Assembly (NCBI GenBank): GCA_002386065.1 | Contig: DGES01000120.1 | Coordinates: 96,322-106,429 of the forward strand | DNA from: Firmicutes bacterium UBA3920 | Lineage (GTDB): Bacteria > Bacillota > Clostridia > Caldicoprobacterales > Xylanivirgaceae | Direction of reading: 5' to 3' | DNA: 10,108 nt | In this document: in pieces, positions 1 through 6,839 of the stretch | Numbering within the stretch: position 1 is the first letter of the stretch | How the letters are laid out: each line of letters begins with the position of its first letter | Notes under the pieces: generated by a model | What the model was told of the DNA's origin: nothing | What the model saw: only the letters and a program-made list of their open reading frames with translations | Database searches by the model: none | Made by a program: the position numbers and the translations under genes

Positions 1-182
1 TTAAACGTACGATTAGTTTTCAATGCACGTGCATTGGCGTTTGGCACATAACCAAGCTCTTTAGCTGTCTCGAGTACTAATCGACGTGTTTCTTCGCTTA
101 CATCGCTATATCCATTTAATGCCTTACTTACAGTTGATACTGAAAAACCACATTTTAAAGATATATCTCGGATATTTACCAC
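1..182 (-). CDS. LacI-family transcriptional repressor, N-terminal DNA-binding part (partial)
   Basis: The first 60 codons are present; the rest lies beyond the left edge. The protein starts MVNIRDISLKCGFSVSTVSK and continues with ALNGYSDVSEETRR and ELGYVPNANARALKT. This is the LacI/GalR helix-turn-helix (about residues 3-22) followed by the hinge helix (NANARALKT), which inserts into the operator minor groove. The start is GTG at 180-182, chosen because an AGGAGG ribosome binding site lies about 8 bases upstream and no ATG is nearby. The sugar-binding domain is not visible, so ligand and regulon cannot be told; family members usually control carbohydrate uptake or catabolism. The gene has its own promoter (254-282) and a palindromic site between promoter and start, so autoregulation is likely. 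The family call is very secure; the specific role is unknown. Confidence 0.93.
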   Translation of the reverse strand, partial: MVNIRDISLKCGFSVSTVSKALNGYSDVSEETRRLVLETAKELGYVPNANARALKTNRTF

Positions 183-227
183 GTCTGTTACCTCCTTTAA
201 AGAGAAAGAGAGTATAAAATACTATCG

Positions 228-237
228 AAAACGTTTT
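228..237. promoter_or_regulatory. LacI-type operator palindrome
   Basis: AAAACGTTTT is a perfect 10-base palindrome with a central CG, the usual core of LacI/GalR-family operators. It lies between the lacI-family promoter and its start codon, about +10 to +20 from the predicted transcription start, where a bound repressor would block early elongation. That this gene's own product binds here is inference. Confidence 0.6.
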
Positions 238-253
238 AGTAATCTTGTATTTT

Positions 254-282
254 ATATTAGCACACTTATTTATTCTTTACAA
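254..282 (-). promoter_or_regulatory. Sigma-A-type promoter of the LacI-family gene
   Basis: On the minus strand, TTGTAA (277-282) is followed after exactly 17 bases by TAATAT (254-259). Transcription would begin near 247, giving a leader of about 65 bases that contains the palindrome at 228-237. A second -10-like TATACT lies at 211-216 but has no good -35. Confidence 0.6.
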
Positions 283-425
283 GTAATTGTTTGAAATTAT
301 GTGTGTCCAAATCAAGAAATATTAAATGCTTACAGAAATTTATGACATTAGGAGAAATTAAAAAGATCATTTCACAGATAAAAAATTAGATTGTAGTACA
401 ACAACTTTATGACCAAAAATGAAAA

Positions 426-458
426 GCCTGTATCCTTTATGCTGCAAACGATACAGGC
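426..458 (-). terminator. Probable terminator of the ktrBA-methyltransferase unit (possibly bidirectional)
   Basis: GCCTGTATC (426-434) and GATACAGGC (450-458) form a perfect 9-bp stem around a 15-base loop. On the minus strand the stem runs into TTTTCATTTTT; on the plus strand it is followed by CTATTTTTTCTATTTT. It is the best stem downstream of the methyltransferase stop, about 167 bases away. The plus-strand T tract is at least as good as the minus-strand one, but no plus-strand gene ends here, so it most likely closes the leftward transcript. The large loop lowers confidence. Confidence 0.55.
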
Positions 459-624
459 CTATTTTTTCTATTTTAGGTGAAAAAGTCAAAATATATGCAA
501 TAAAGTAAAAATTTAAATCCCCTATATTTTTTTCTAGGGAATGCAAATATTTGTGATATTAACTCTAATTTTTCTCTAAATAATGCTGTAAGTCTCTACT
601 TTTTCCTGCACTTCTAAAGGAGCA

Positions 625-1419
625 TTAGTAAAACTTCTTTCTTACTATTTCATATATTATAATACCTGAAGCCACAGAAGCATTTAGAGATTCAGCTCCT
701 CCTAATAGGGGAATCTTCACAATACTAGAGGCATATTTTAATAATTCTTTTCGTACTCCCCGTCCTTCGTTCCCTATTACGAGAGCTATTTTTTCATAAT
801 CTTCATTTAAATCAAAGAGATTATTCCCTTCAAGATGACTTATCATTATATGGGTATCTCTATCTGTAAGATAAGAAAACAAATACTCCTCATCTTCTAT
901 TTCACATACGGGTATTCTAAATATTGAACCCATACTAGCTCTGATGGCCTTTGAACTATAAGGATCTGCAGAACCTTCCAATAATATGACACCACTTGCG
1001 CCGGCGCCGTCCAATGTTCTCATTATAGTACCTACATTTCCTGGATCTTGAACCCCATCGAGTATAGCTATAAAGTAATCTTCGCATCCTAACATGTCAT
1101 ATAATTCCCAATTGGGCTTATTTATTATGGCTGCTATACCCTGAGGTGTTTTTGTTCTCGCAATATAATCAAAAAGAGGAGCTTCTAAAAAAAATATGTC
1201 AAACTCATCTTCAGAAATATCATTCGTCTTCTTATAATAATCCCAGTCAAACTCAGTAGACACCAATATGCATTCAATTTGTACATTTTCTTTTATTGCC
1301 TCTATTACAAGCTTAGCTCCTTCTATAAAAAATTGTCTGTGGGTATCCCTATATTTTTTCTTATCTAATGCCTTTATATGCTTTATTAATGAATTTTGCC
1401 GACTTCGAATCAATTTCAT
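625..1419 (-). CDS. TrmH/SpoU-family RNA 2'-O-ribose methyltransferase
   Basis: A 264-residue SPOUT-class enzyme that transfers a methyl group from S-adenosylmethionine to a ribose 2'-OH in rRNA or tRNA. An N-terminal substrate-binding domain (about 20-100, including FIEGAKLVIEA) precedes the knotted methylase domain (about 115-262). All three SpoU motifs are present: NVGTIMRT (128-135, with the conserved Asn and Arg), IGNEGRGV (215-222) and ESLNASVA (243-250). The start is ATG at 1417-1419, with AGGTGAT just upstream; a TTG further up (1434) gives five extra residues but lacks a ribosome binding site. It lies 18 bases after ktrA and is almost certainly cotranscribed. A methyltransferase of this family (ysgA in B. 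subtilis) commonly sits in the infC-rpmI-rplT to pheST neighbourhood. The exact target nucleotide cannot be read from sequence. Confidence 0.93.
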   Translation of the reverse strand: MKLIRSRQNSLIKHIKALDKKKYRDTHRQFFIEGAKLVIEAIKENVQIECILVSTEFDWDYYKKTNDISEDEFDIFFLEAPLFDYIARTKTPQGIAAIINKPNWELYDMLGCEDYFIAILDGVQDPGNVGTIMRTLDGAGASGVILLEGSADPYSSKAIRASMGSIFRIPVCEIEDEEYLFSYLTDRDTHIMISHLEGNNLFDLNEDYEKIALVIGNEGRGVRKELLKYASSIVKIPLLGGAESLNASVASGIIIYEIVRKKFY

Positions 1420-1437
1420 AATATCACCTAACAAATG

Positions 1438-2097
1438 TTAAAACTTTTGACTTTCCTTTTCTATTCTCTCAATATCTTTATTCTTTCCAATCACTACCAA
1501 TATATCACCCTGATTTATCATATCATTTCCACCTGGTGATATATTTATATTATCCCCATGCTTTATAGCCATTACATTGACTCCATATTTAGCCCTAAGA
1601 TCTAACTGCTTAAGCGTCTTATCTATCCATTTAGGGATTACCTCAATTTCGACTACACTATAATTAGGATCTAATTCTATGTAGTCTAATATATTGCTAG
1701 ACACCAAATTATGGGCAACTCTCAATCCCATATCATGTTCAGGTAGTATTACCTTATCAGCTCCCACCTTATAGAGTACCTTTGCATGTAGCTCATTTTG
1801 TGCTTTAGCCACTACATAATTCACGCCTTGTTCTTTACATAATAGTGTCACAAGTATACTAGCTTGAATATCAGAGCCTATAGTAACTGCGACCACATCA
1901 AAATTTCTTATACCTACTGCTTTGAGTACTGTCTCATCTGTAGCATCGGCTTGTATAGCATGTGTTACCAAATCAGATATCTCTTGTATTTTTTCTTCAT
2001 CCTTATCAATTACTAATACATCATGTCCCATAGAATATAGTGTAGTAGCTATACTAAAACCAAAACGTCCAAGTCCTATTACTGCATATTGCTTCAT
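1438..2097 (-). CDS. ktrA: KtrA/TrkA-type cytoplasmic regulator of potassium uptake (RCK protein)
   Basis: This 219-residue protein is the nucleotide-binding gating ring of a Ktr potassium transporter. The N-terminal RCK_N Rossmann domain (1-130) begins MKQYAVIGLGRFG, with the glycine motif at residues 8-13 and an acidic VIDKDEE at the end of strand 2 that would hold an adenine-nucleotide ribose. The RCK_C domain covers about 136-219. RCK_N domains of this class bind NAD(H) or ATP/ADP; RCK_C of some Firmicutes KtrA proteins binds cyclic di-AMP. Length matches KtrA (about 220), not the double-length E. coli TrkA. I chose ATG at 2095-2097 because AGGAAGG lies 9 bases ahead; an ATG three codons upstream (2104-2106) directly abuts that site. 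The ktrB stop is 14 bases upstream, so the two are cotranscribed. No transmembrane segment is seen, as expected. Confidence 0.93.
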   Translation of the reverse strand: MKQYAVIGLGRFGFSIATTLYSMGHDVLVIDKDEEKIQEISDLVTHAIQADATDETVLKAVGIRNFDVVAVTIGSDIQASILVTLLCKEQGVNYVVAKAQNELHAKVLYKVGADKVILPEHDMGLRVAHNLVSSNILDYIELDPNYSVVEIEVIPKWIDKTLKQLDLRAKYGVNVMAIKHGDNINISPGGNDMINQGDILVVIGKNKDIERIEKESQKF

Positions 2098-2111
2098 ACC
2101 ACACATCCTTC

Positions 2112-3458
2112 CTAACCAATCATAACTCTAACCTCTGGATATTTCATTTCACCAAAACTTTTAGATTGTCTCTTTGCAATTGCGCTTGTCAAAGTCAAAG
2201 GACCTACTCTCCCTGCAAACATTACAATGATAACTATAACCTTACTAATAGCTCTCAAAGAGGCATTATCAAATGATGCCAAACCTACAGTTCCTAAAGC
2301 AGATCCAATCTCAAACATTATATCTATAAAGGGATACGGTTCGATTATAGATAGTATCATAGTCCCACCTATAAGTATAGATGTATTTATAAACATTATG
2401 GCAAGCGCCCTATCACCTATATCTTTAGCTATTCGCTTATTTGATACTTCAATATCTTCTTTACCCTTTATAACACTTACTGTCATTAAAAATATAACAA
2501 CTGCAGTAACAGTTTTTATACCACCACCTGTAGAAGCAGGAGAGGCACCAATAAACATGAGTAATATAGTCATAAATTTTGATGTATCTTCTAGACCTGC
2601 CTGATCTATGGTATTAAAACCTGCTGTACGGGATGTCACCGATTGAAAAAAAGATGCAAGTACTTTCCCTTCTCTATCCAATTTACCTAATGTCTGAGGG
2701 TTATTATGTTCTACAGCTAGGAAAAATAGCATTCCTATAAATATAAGTGCTATAGTCATAGATACTGCCAATCTTGAATGGAGAGACCATTTTTTATAGT
2801 TGTAATTGCTAAATATATCAAATATAACAGAAAACCCAAGACCTCCGAATATTATCAATCCTGATATTACTAAATTTATAAGCGGATCATATACAAAATC
2901 CGTCAAGCTACTATAATTTCCCATAAGATCAAAACCTGCATTACAAAAAGCCGATATAGCATGAAATATGCTATAATATATCCCCTTCGTCCAACCAAAC
3001 ATGGGAATGAACCTTATAGACATAATAAGGGCTCCTAAACTCTCTATCAACATGGTAAGATATATTATCTTTTTTGTAAGTCTAACTATACCTTCTAAAC
3101 TAAATCTATTTAATGCCTCTTGCATCACAAGTCGTTCCTTTAGGGTTATCCGCTTACCAAGAAGTAGAAAGATTACAGTAGCCATAGTCATAAAACCTAA
3201 ACCACCTATCTGTATAAGGATCATTATGACAATCTGACCAAATAGAGTAAGTTCTGTTGCCGTGTCTACTACAATCAAACCTGTAACACATACTGCAGAT
3301 GTAGCCTCAAAAAGTGCATTTAACATACCTATACTCTCACCTGTTGCAGATGCTATTGGCAAAGCAAGCAATATTGAGCCTATAAGTATAACTATAGCAA
3401 ACCCTATAACTAATATCTGTGTAGGTAATAATCTAAATACTTTCTTTTTATTTATCAT
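2112..3458 (-). CDS. ktrB: KtrB/TrkH-type potassium transporter membrane subunit
   Basis: A 448-residue integral membrane protein forming the ion path of a Ktr system; length matches KtrB rather than the longer TrkH. The superfamily's four membrane-pore-membrane repeats are visible from their filter glycines: VCVTG (G60), FCNAG (G175), SRTAG (G280) and LGTVG (G392). The glycine-rich GASPASTGGGIKT (304-316) is the intramembrane gating loop of the third repeat. Many hydrophobic helices run from about 14 to 425. KtrB proteins are often Na+-dependent K+ importers. The ATG at 3456-3458 has AAGGAG seven bases upstream; the stop is TAG. It is the first gene of ktrB-ktrA-methyltransferase and has its own promoter after the rplT terminator. 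The leader is too short for a cyclic di-AMP riboswitch such as the one found before some ktr operons. Confidence 0.95.
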   Translation of the reverse strand: MINKKKVFRLLPTQILVIGFAIVILIGSILLALPIASATGESIGMLNALFEATSAVCVTGLIVVDTATELTLFGQIVIMILIQIGGLGFMTMATVIFLLLGKRITLKERLVMQEALNRFSLEGIVRLTKKIIYLTMLIESLGALIMSIRFIPMFGWTKGIYYSIFHAISAFCNAGFDLMGNYSSLTDFVYDPLINLVISGLIIFGGLGFSVIFDIFSNYNYKKWSLHSRLAVSMTIALIFIGMLFFLAVEHNNPQTLGKLDREGKVLASFFQSVTSRTAGFNTIDQAGLEDTSKFMTILLMFIGASPASTGGGIKTVTAVVIFLMTVSVIKGKEDIEVSNKRIAKDIGDRALAIMFINTSILIGGTMILSIIEPYPFIDIMFEIGSALGTVGLASFDNASLRAISKVIVIIVMFAGRVGPLTLTSAIAKRQSKSFGEMKYPEVRVMIG

Positions 3459-3497
3459 GAATGCTCTCCTTATAACATATATAGATCATACCTAGAT

Positions 3498-3524
3498 ATT
3501 ATAGCACTTTTTTATAAAAATCAA
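3498..3524 (-). promoter_or_regulatory. Promoter of the ktrB-ktrA-methyltransferase unit
   Basis: A perfect TATAAT (minus strand, 3498-3503) follows TTGATT (3519-3524) with a 15-base spacer; reading the -35 as TTTGAT gives 16. It lies just after the rplT terminator and about 30 bases before the ktrB ribosome binding site. The short spacer is the weak point; the location is right. Confidence 0.55.
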
Positions 3525-3548
3525 AGTACTATGTAACTACTTTATACA

Positions 3549-3585
3549 ATTAAAAAAGACCTCAAGTTCAGAGGTCTTTTTTAAT
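3549..3585 (-). terminator. Strong intrinsic terminator of infC-rpmI-rplT
   Basis: AAAAAAGACCTC (3552-3563) pairs perfectly with GAGGTCTTTTTT (3571-3582) around a 7-base loop, and the pairing extends three more A/T pairs outward. The minus-strand transcript leaves the stem through a run of six Ts. The rplT stop codon (TGA, 3585-3587) touches the foot of the stem, so there is essentially no 3' untranslated region. The symmetric A and T tracts mean it could also stop plus-strand transcripts. Confidence 0.93.
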
Positions 3586-3944
3586 CACGCCTGTAACTGT
3601 TCCTTGGCTATATCAACCAATTGAGTGAAACCCTGTTCATCATTTATAGCCATATCAGCTAAGATCTTTCTATCTATTTGGACACCCGCTTGTCTAAGTC
3701 CATTTATAAATCTACTATAGCTAATACCATTTTGTCTTGCTGCTGCATTTATTCTTGAAATCCATAATTTCCTATAATCTCTTTTCTTTAGTTTCCTACC
3801 TGTATATGAATAGGACAGAGATTTCATCACTGCCTGATTTGCAGCTTTAAATTGCTTACTCTTTGCCCCATAGTAACCTTTTGCTAATTTTAATGTCTTC
3901 TTATGTTTTTTTCTGGCATTTATTGCTCCTTTTACTCGTGCCAT
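3585..3944 (-). CDS. rplT: 50S ribosomal protein L20
   Basis: The 119-residue protein opens MARVKGAINARKKHKKTLKL, the basic N-terminal tail of L20 that threads into 23S rRNA early in 50S assembly. The globular C-terminal half (from about 60, WISRINAAARQNGISYSRF) is the part that in known systems also binds the operon's own leader and represses it. Length is normal (117-120). ATG at 3942-3944 follows a perfect AGGAGGTG. It is the last gene of infC-rpmI-rplT, with a terminator directly at its stop. In B. subtilis, L20 is the regulator of this operon; the leader at 4706-4857 suggests the same here. Confidence 0.98.
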   Translation of the reverse strand: MARVKGAINARKKHKKTLKLAKGYYGAKSKQFKAANQAVMKSLSYSYTGRKLKKRDYRKLWISRINAAARQNGISYSRFINGLRQAGVQIDRKILADMAINDEQGFTQLVDIAKEQLQA

Positions 3945-3969
3945 ATCAAATACACCTCCTCTAGTTCAT

Positions 3970-4167
3970 TTACTTATATGGAATAAGTTGTCTGATGTTT
4001 TTAGCGTCCTGTTTACATAGGTATCCTGGCTTCCGTAGATTTCTCTTTCTCTTGGAAGTCTTTTTAGTCAAAATATGACTTTTATATGCCTTAGCTCTCT
4101 TTACTTTCCCTGATTTAGTAACTTTAAAGCGTTTAGCTGCACCGCTATGCGTCTTCATTTTAGGCAT
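3970..4167 (-). CDS. rpmI: 50S ribosomal protein L35
   Basis: A 65-residue, very basic protein starting MPKMKTHSGAAKRFKVTKSG, the L35 signature, and ending with the usual Arg/Lys-rich tail (KRKRNLRKPGYL, then NIRQLIPYK). It is a structural protein of the large subunit. ATG at 4165-4167 follows GGGGAGG by 8-9 bases. It sits 25 bases upstream of rplT and 25 bases downstream of infC, the invariant order of this operon. Nothing unusual is seen. Confidence 0.98.
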   Translation of the reverse strand: MPKMKTHSGAAKRFKVTKSGKVKRAKAYKSHILTKKTSKRKRNLRKPGYLCKQDAKNIRQLIPYK

Positions 4168-4192
4168 TTACTAGTTCCTCCCCTCGTACATT

Positions 4193-4705
4193 TTATTCGA
4201 CTGGACCGAGTACCATGATCATGTTTCTGCCTTCCAGTCGTGGCTTAGATTCAACTACATATTCCTCTGTTAGCATAGACTTAAACTGTTCCATTATTTC
4301 ATATCCTATTTTCGTGTGAGCCATTTCCCTTCCTCTAAATCTTATAGATACCTTAACTTTATCACCAGATTTTAAAAATTTATCAGCATTTCTAGCCTTA
4401 ACCTTTAGATCATGTTCTTCAATAGTTGCCGATAGACGAATTTCCTTGACGTTTATAACCCTTTGTTTTTTACGGGCTTCTTTTTGCTTTTTTTCCATGT
4501 CAAACCTATATTTTCCATAATCCATAATCTTACATACAGGCGGTTTGGCATGAGGAGCTATCTTGACGAGGTCAAGTTGTTTCTCTTCAGCAATACTCAA
4601 TGCACGATTAATTGGCATTATCCCCAATTGCTCTCCATCAACATCAATTACTCTAACTTCCCTATCCCTAATCTTTTCGTTTATAAATAGTTCTTTATTG
4701 TTTAT
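4193..4705 (-). CDS. infC: Translation initiation factor IF-3, apparently with an AUA start codon
   Basis: IF3 binds the 30S subunit, prevents premature 50S joining and rejects wrong start codons. The two-domain protein shows the N-domain (INEKIRDREVRVIDVDGEQL), the linker signature AKPPVCKIMDYGKYRF, the Lys/Arg-rich linker helix, and the C-domain (IRLSATIEEHDLKVK to the end). The expected frame has no ATG at its start. A GTG at 4712-4714 shares its first G with the GGAGG ribosome binding site (4714-4718), so it cannot be served by that site. ATA at 4703-4705 is 8 bases downstream of GGAGG and gives a normal 170-residue IF3 beginning (M)NNKELFINEKIR. I therefore place the start at 4705. Known infC genes often use rare starts (AUU in E. 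coli), letting IF3 repress itself. Product certain; start probable. Confidence 0.96.
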   Translation of the reverse strand: MNNKELFINEKIRDREVRVIDVDGEQLGIMPINRALSIAEEKQLDLVKIAPHAKPPVCKIMDYGKYRFDMEKKQKEARKKQRVINVKEIRLSATIEEHDLKVKARNADKFLKSGDKVKVSIRFRGREMAHTKIGYEIMEQFKSMLTEEYVVESKPRLEGRNMIMVLGPVE

Positions 4706-4857
4706 ACTGGCCACCTCCGAAAAATTTTAAACAAAAATGGGTAGACTCACGCCTACCCACTACACGCTAATATATAATATTTCAACAAACAAAACAATTT
4801 GCATAACCTTTCTAGCAACGCCGAAAGGTGAGAAGTGGATAGCTTCTACTTAAATCA
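4706..4857 (-). ncRNA. L20-type leader of the infC-rpmI-rplT operon
   Basis: The roughly 150-base leader runs from the predicted transcription start to the infC start. Its first part contains CCACTTCTCACCTTTCGG, which resembles the conserved part of Firmicutes L20 leaders as I remember them. Hairpins seen: AGAAG/CTTCT (minus-strand arms at 4843-4847 and 4831-4835), ACCTTTC/GAAAGGT (4823-4829 and 4806-4812), and a terminator stem just before the infC ribosome binding site (4738-4759). An alternative GGTGA/TCACC pairing (4855-4859 with 4827-4831) would compete with the second hairpin. In B. subtilis, L20 bound to this leader causes premature termination. Context and architecture fit; I could not run a covariance model. 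Confidence 0.8.
4731..4759 (-). terminator. Attenuator terminator in the infC leader
   Basis: Minus-strand TGGGTAG (4753-4759) pairs with CTACCCA (4738-4744) around an 8-base loop and is followed by TTTTTGTTTAAAATTTTT. It lies between the promoter and infC, so it can only act as a conditional terminator for the operon. The infC ribosome binding site follows about 13 bases after the T tract. Confidence 0.82.
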
Positions 4858-4863
4858 CCATTT

Positions 4864-4892
4864 ATGTTAGCATATTTTTTTTATACTGTCAA
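4864..4892 (-). promoter_or_regulatory. Promoter of infC-rpmI-rplT
   Basis: A consensus TTGACA (minus strand, 4887-4892) is separated by exactly 17 bases from TAACAT (4864-4869). It lies about 40 bases after the thrS stop and about 160 bases before infC, with the leader in between. I see no good terminator between thrS and this promoter, so some thrS transcripts may also enter the leader. Confidence 0.88.
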
Positions 4893-4931
4893 ATATTTTT
4901 TTATTTTTTCGTATATAGATTCACAATTCTA

Positions 4932-6839
4932 CTAAAGAGCCTTAGTCGATATCTCATAAGTTATATCGCCTATAAATTTCTCTACGTCCATTGAACCTAA
5001 ATCTCCTCTATTTCTACTACGTACAGATATATCTTCATTTTCAACTTCTTTATCACCAGCTATCAGCATATATGGAACCTTCTCTAGTTGAGCCTCTCTT
5101 ATTTTATAGCCAATCTTTTCATTCCTGGTATCCACTTCAACCCTAATATCTAATTCTTTAAGTCTATCTGCTAAATTTTGCACATACTCATTTGCTCTAT
5201 CAGTTATGGACATAACTTTAACCTGTACTGGAGCTATCCATGTAGGAAATGCACCTGCAAAATGCTCTGTTAATATCCCTATGAATCTCTCTATACTGCC
5301 AAATATCACCCGATGTATCATTACAGGCCTATGTTTTTCTCCATCTGCACCTATATATGTGAGATCAAATCGCTCCGGCATCTGAAAATCTAATTGAATG
5401 GTACCGCACTGCCATGTCCGCCCTATGCAATCCTCTAGATGAAAATCTATCTTGGGGCCATAAAATGCACCATCACCCTCATTTATTTCATATGGCAATC
5501 CCTTAGCCTCAAGGGCATCTTTAAGTGCTTCTATTGCTCTATCCCAATCTTCATCAGAACCCATAGAATCCTCAGGCCGCGTAGACAGCTCAACATGGTA
5601 TTTAAATCCAAATACACTATAGAAATAATCTACCATATCAATTACTCCAATGATCTCATCCTTTATTTGCTCCGGTAACATAAATATATGTGCATCATCT
5701 TGGGTAAAGCATCTTACCCTCATAAGCCCATGCAGAGTACCAGAAAGCTCATGACGATGCACTAGCCCTAATTCTCCCATTCTCACTGGTAAGTCCCTAT
5801 AGCTATATATACGTCTCCTATATACAAGCATACTTCCTGGACAATTCATAGGTTTAACTGCATAATCCATACCATCAATCTTTGTAAAATACATATTCTC
5901 CTGGTAATGATCCCAATGTCCAGAGCGTATCCAAAGATCCTTGTTCAGTATCATAGGCGTTCTAATCTCTTCATACCCTGCCCTTGCATGTTCCTTTCGC
6001 CAGAAATCCTCTAAAGTATTTCTAATAACCATTCCCTTGGGATGAAAAAATGGAAAACCTGGACCCTCATCTTGTATACTAAATAAATCTAATTCCTTGC
6101 CAAGTTTTCTGTGATCCCGTTTCTTTGCTTCCTCTAGACGTTCTAAATACTCATCTAGATGAGATTTCTTCATAAAAGATATTCCATATATACGCTGGAG
6201 CATCTTGTTGTTCTCATCGCCCCTCCAATAGGCGCCGGCGACGCTTAACAATTTAAAAGCTTTTACCTTGCCAGTAGACGGTATATGAGGACCTGCACAA
6301 AGATCTACAAAATCACCCTGTCTATAAAAAGATATATGTTCATCTTCGGGTAAATCTTTTATTAGTTCTACTTTATAAGGTTCTCCCATCTCCTCCATAA
6401 ATTTTATAGCTTCATCCCTCGGAAGTTCAAATCGTTCTAGCTTCAAATCTTCCTTTACTATTTTTCTCATCTCTTTTTCTATGTCCTCTAAGTCCTCAGG
6501 AGTAAATGATTTATCCACATCAAAATCATAATAAAATCCATTCTCTATAGCAGGGCCAATGGCGAGCTTTACATCAGGAAATAGTCTCTTTACAGCCTGT
6601 GCCATTATATGGGATGAAGTATGCCAAAATGCATACCGCCCTCCTTTATCATCGAAAGTTAAAATATTTAATTCACAATCTTCATTTATCACAGTGGTTA
6701 AATCCACCACTTTGCCGTCTATCTCTGCAGCCAAGGCTACCCTTGCCAATCCCATACTTATATCTTTAGCAATATCAAACGCTGTAACACTTTTTTCATA
6801 TTCTACTATAGAACCATCCTTCAATGTAATTTTGATCAT
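4932..6839 (-). CDS. thrS: Threonyl-tRNA synthetase
   Basis: Class II synthetase that activates threonine and charges tRNA-Thr. At 635 residues it is full length. Domains in order: TGS (1-60), N2 editing domain (about 65-225), catalytic core (about 240-535) and anticodon-binding domain (about 537-635). Editing residues that remove mischarged serine are present as HTSSH (H73, H77) and CAGPH (C181, H185). Zinc ligands that recognise threonine are C333 (MNCPGS), H384 (DDAHIF) and H509 (MIHR). Motif 2 includes R362 (VHRHE) and motif 3 GSIERF with R518. ATG at 6837-6839 follows AAAGGGTGAT. Expression is controlled by the T-box leader at 6840-7112. No defect is seen. Confidence 0.98.
   Translation of the reverse strand: MIKITLKDGSIVEYEKSVTAFDIAKDISMGLARVALAAEIDGKVVDLTTVINEDCELNILTFDDKGGRYAFWHTSSHIMAQAVKRLFPDVKLAIGPAIENGFYYDFDVDKSFTPEDLEDIEKEMRKIVKEDLKLERFELPRDEAIKFMEEMGEPYKVELIKDLPEDEHISFYRQGDFVDLCAGPHIPSTGKVKAFKLLSVAGAYWRGDENNKMLQRIYGISFMKKSHLDEYLERLEEAKKRDHRKLGKELDLFSIQDEGPGFPFFHPKGMVIRNTLEDFWRKEHARAGYEEIRTPMILNKDLWIRSGHWDHYQENMYFTKIDGMDYAVKPMNCPGSMLVYRRRIYSYRDLPVRMGELGLVHRHELSGTLHGLMRVRCFTQDDAHIFMLPEQIKDEIIGVIDMVDYFYSVFGFKYHVELSTRPEDSMGSDEDWDRAIEALKDALEAKGLPYEINEGDGAFYGPKIDFHLEDCIGRTWQCGTIQLDFQMPERFDLTYIGADGEKHRPVMIHRVIFGSIERFIGILTEHFAGAFPTWIAPVQVKVMSITDRANEYVQNLADRLKELDIRVEVDTRNEKIGYKIREAQLEKVPYMLIAGDKEVENEDISVRSRNRGDLGSMDVEKFIGDITYEISTKAL

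Larger units (their letters stand above)
183..624. other. 442-base intergenic region
   Basis: This gap lies between the methyltransferase stop and the LacI-family start. It holds the lacI promoter, the operator-like palindrome and the hairpin at 426-458. A weaker hairpin (CCCTA at 520-524 with TAGGG at 535-539) lies nearer the methyltransferase. No open frame with a ribosome binding site is visible in either direction. The rest (about 285-420 and 540-620) is AT-rich sequence in which I see nothing. Confidence 0.6.

Noticed and set aside
304..389. Short plus-strand frames reading CPNQEILNAYRNL and MTLGEIKKIISQIKN, which could be the frameshifted tail of a lost gene.
   Set aside because: Both are only about 15 codons long in AT-rich sequence, lack ribosome binding sites and match no family I recognise.
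565..624. In-frame continuation after the methyltransferase TAA stop: 19 sense codons (CSFRSAGKSRDLQHYLEKN) before a TAG.
   Set aside because: The peptide looks protein-like, loosely like short YqzL-type proteins. However, the frame contains no ATG, GTG or TTG start after the TAA and no ribosome binding site, so I cannot support a gene or read-through.
2112..3495. Plus-strand open frames opposite ktrB and others opposite ktrA, thrS, infC and the hydrolase.
   Set aside because: Each is the antisense shadow of a well-supported minus-strand gene, with no ribosome binding site and no family-like sequence.
3459..3497. A cyclic di-AMP riboswitch before ktrB, known from some ktr operons.
   Set aside because: Only about 35 bases lie between the predicted transcription start and the ktrB start, far too short for that riboswitch.
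4907..4931. A terminator between thrS and the infC promoter.
   Set aside because: The only candidate, around AGATTCACAATTCT, pairs imperfectly and has no continuous T tract in the right place.
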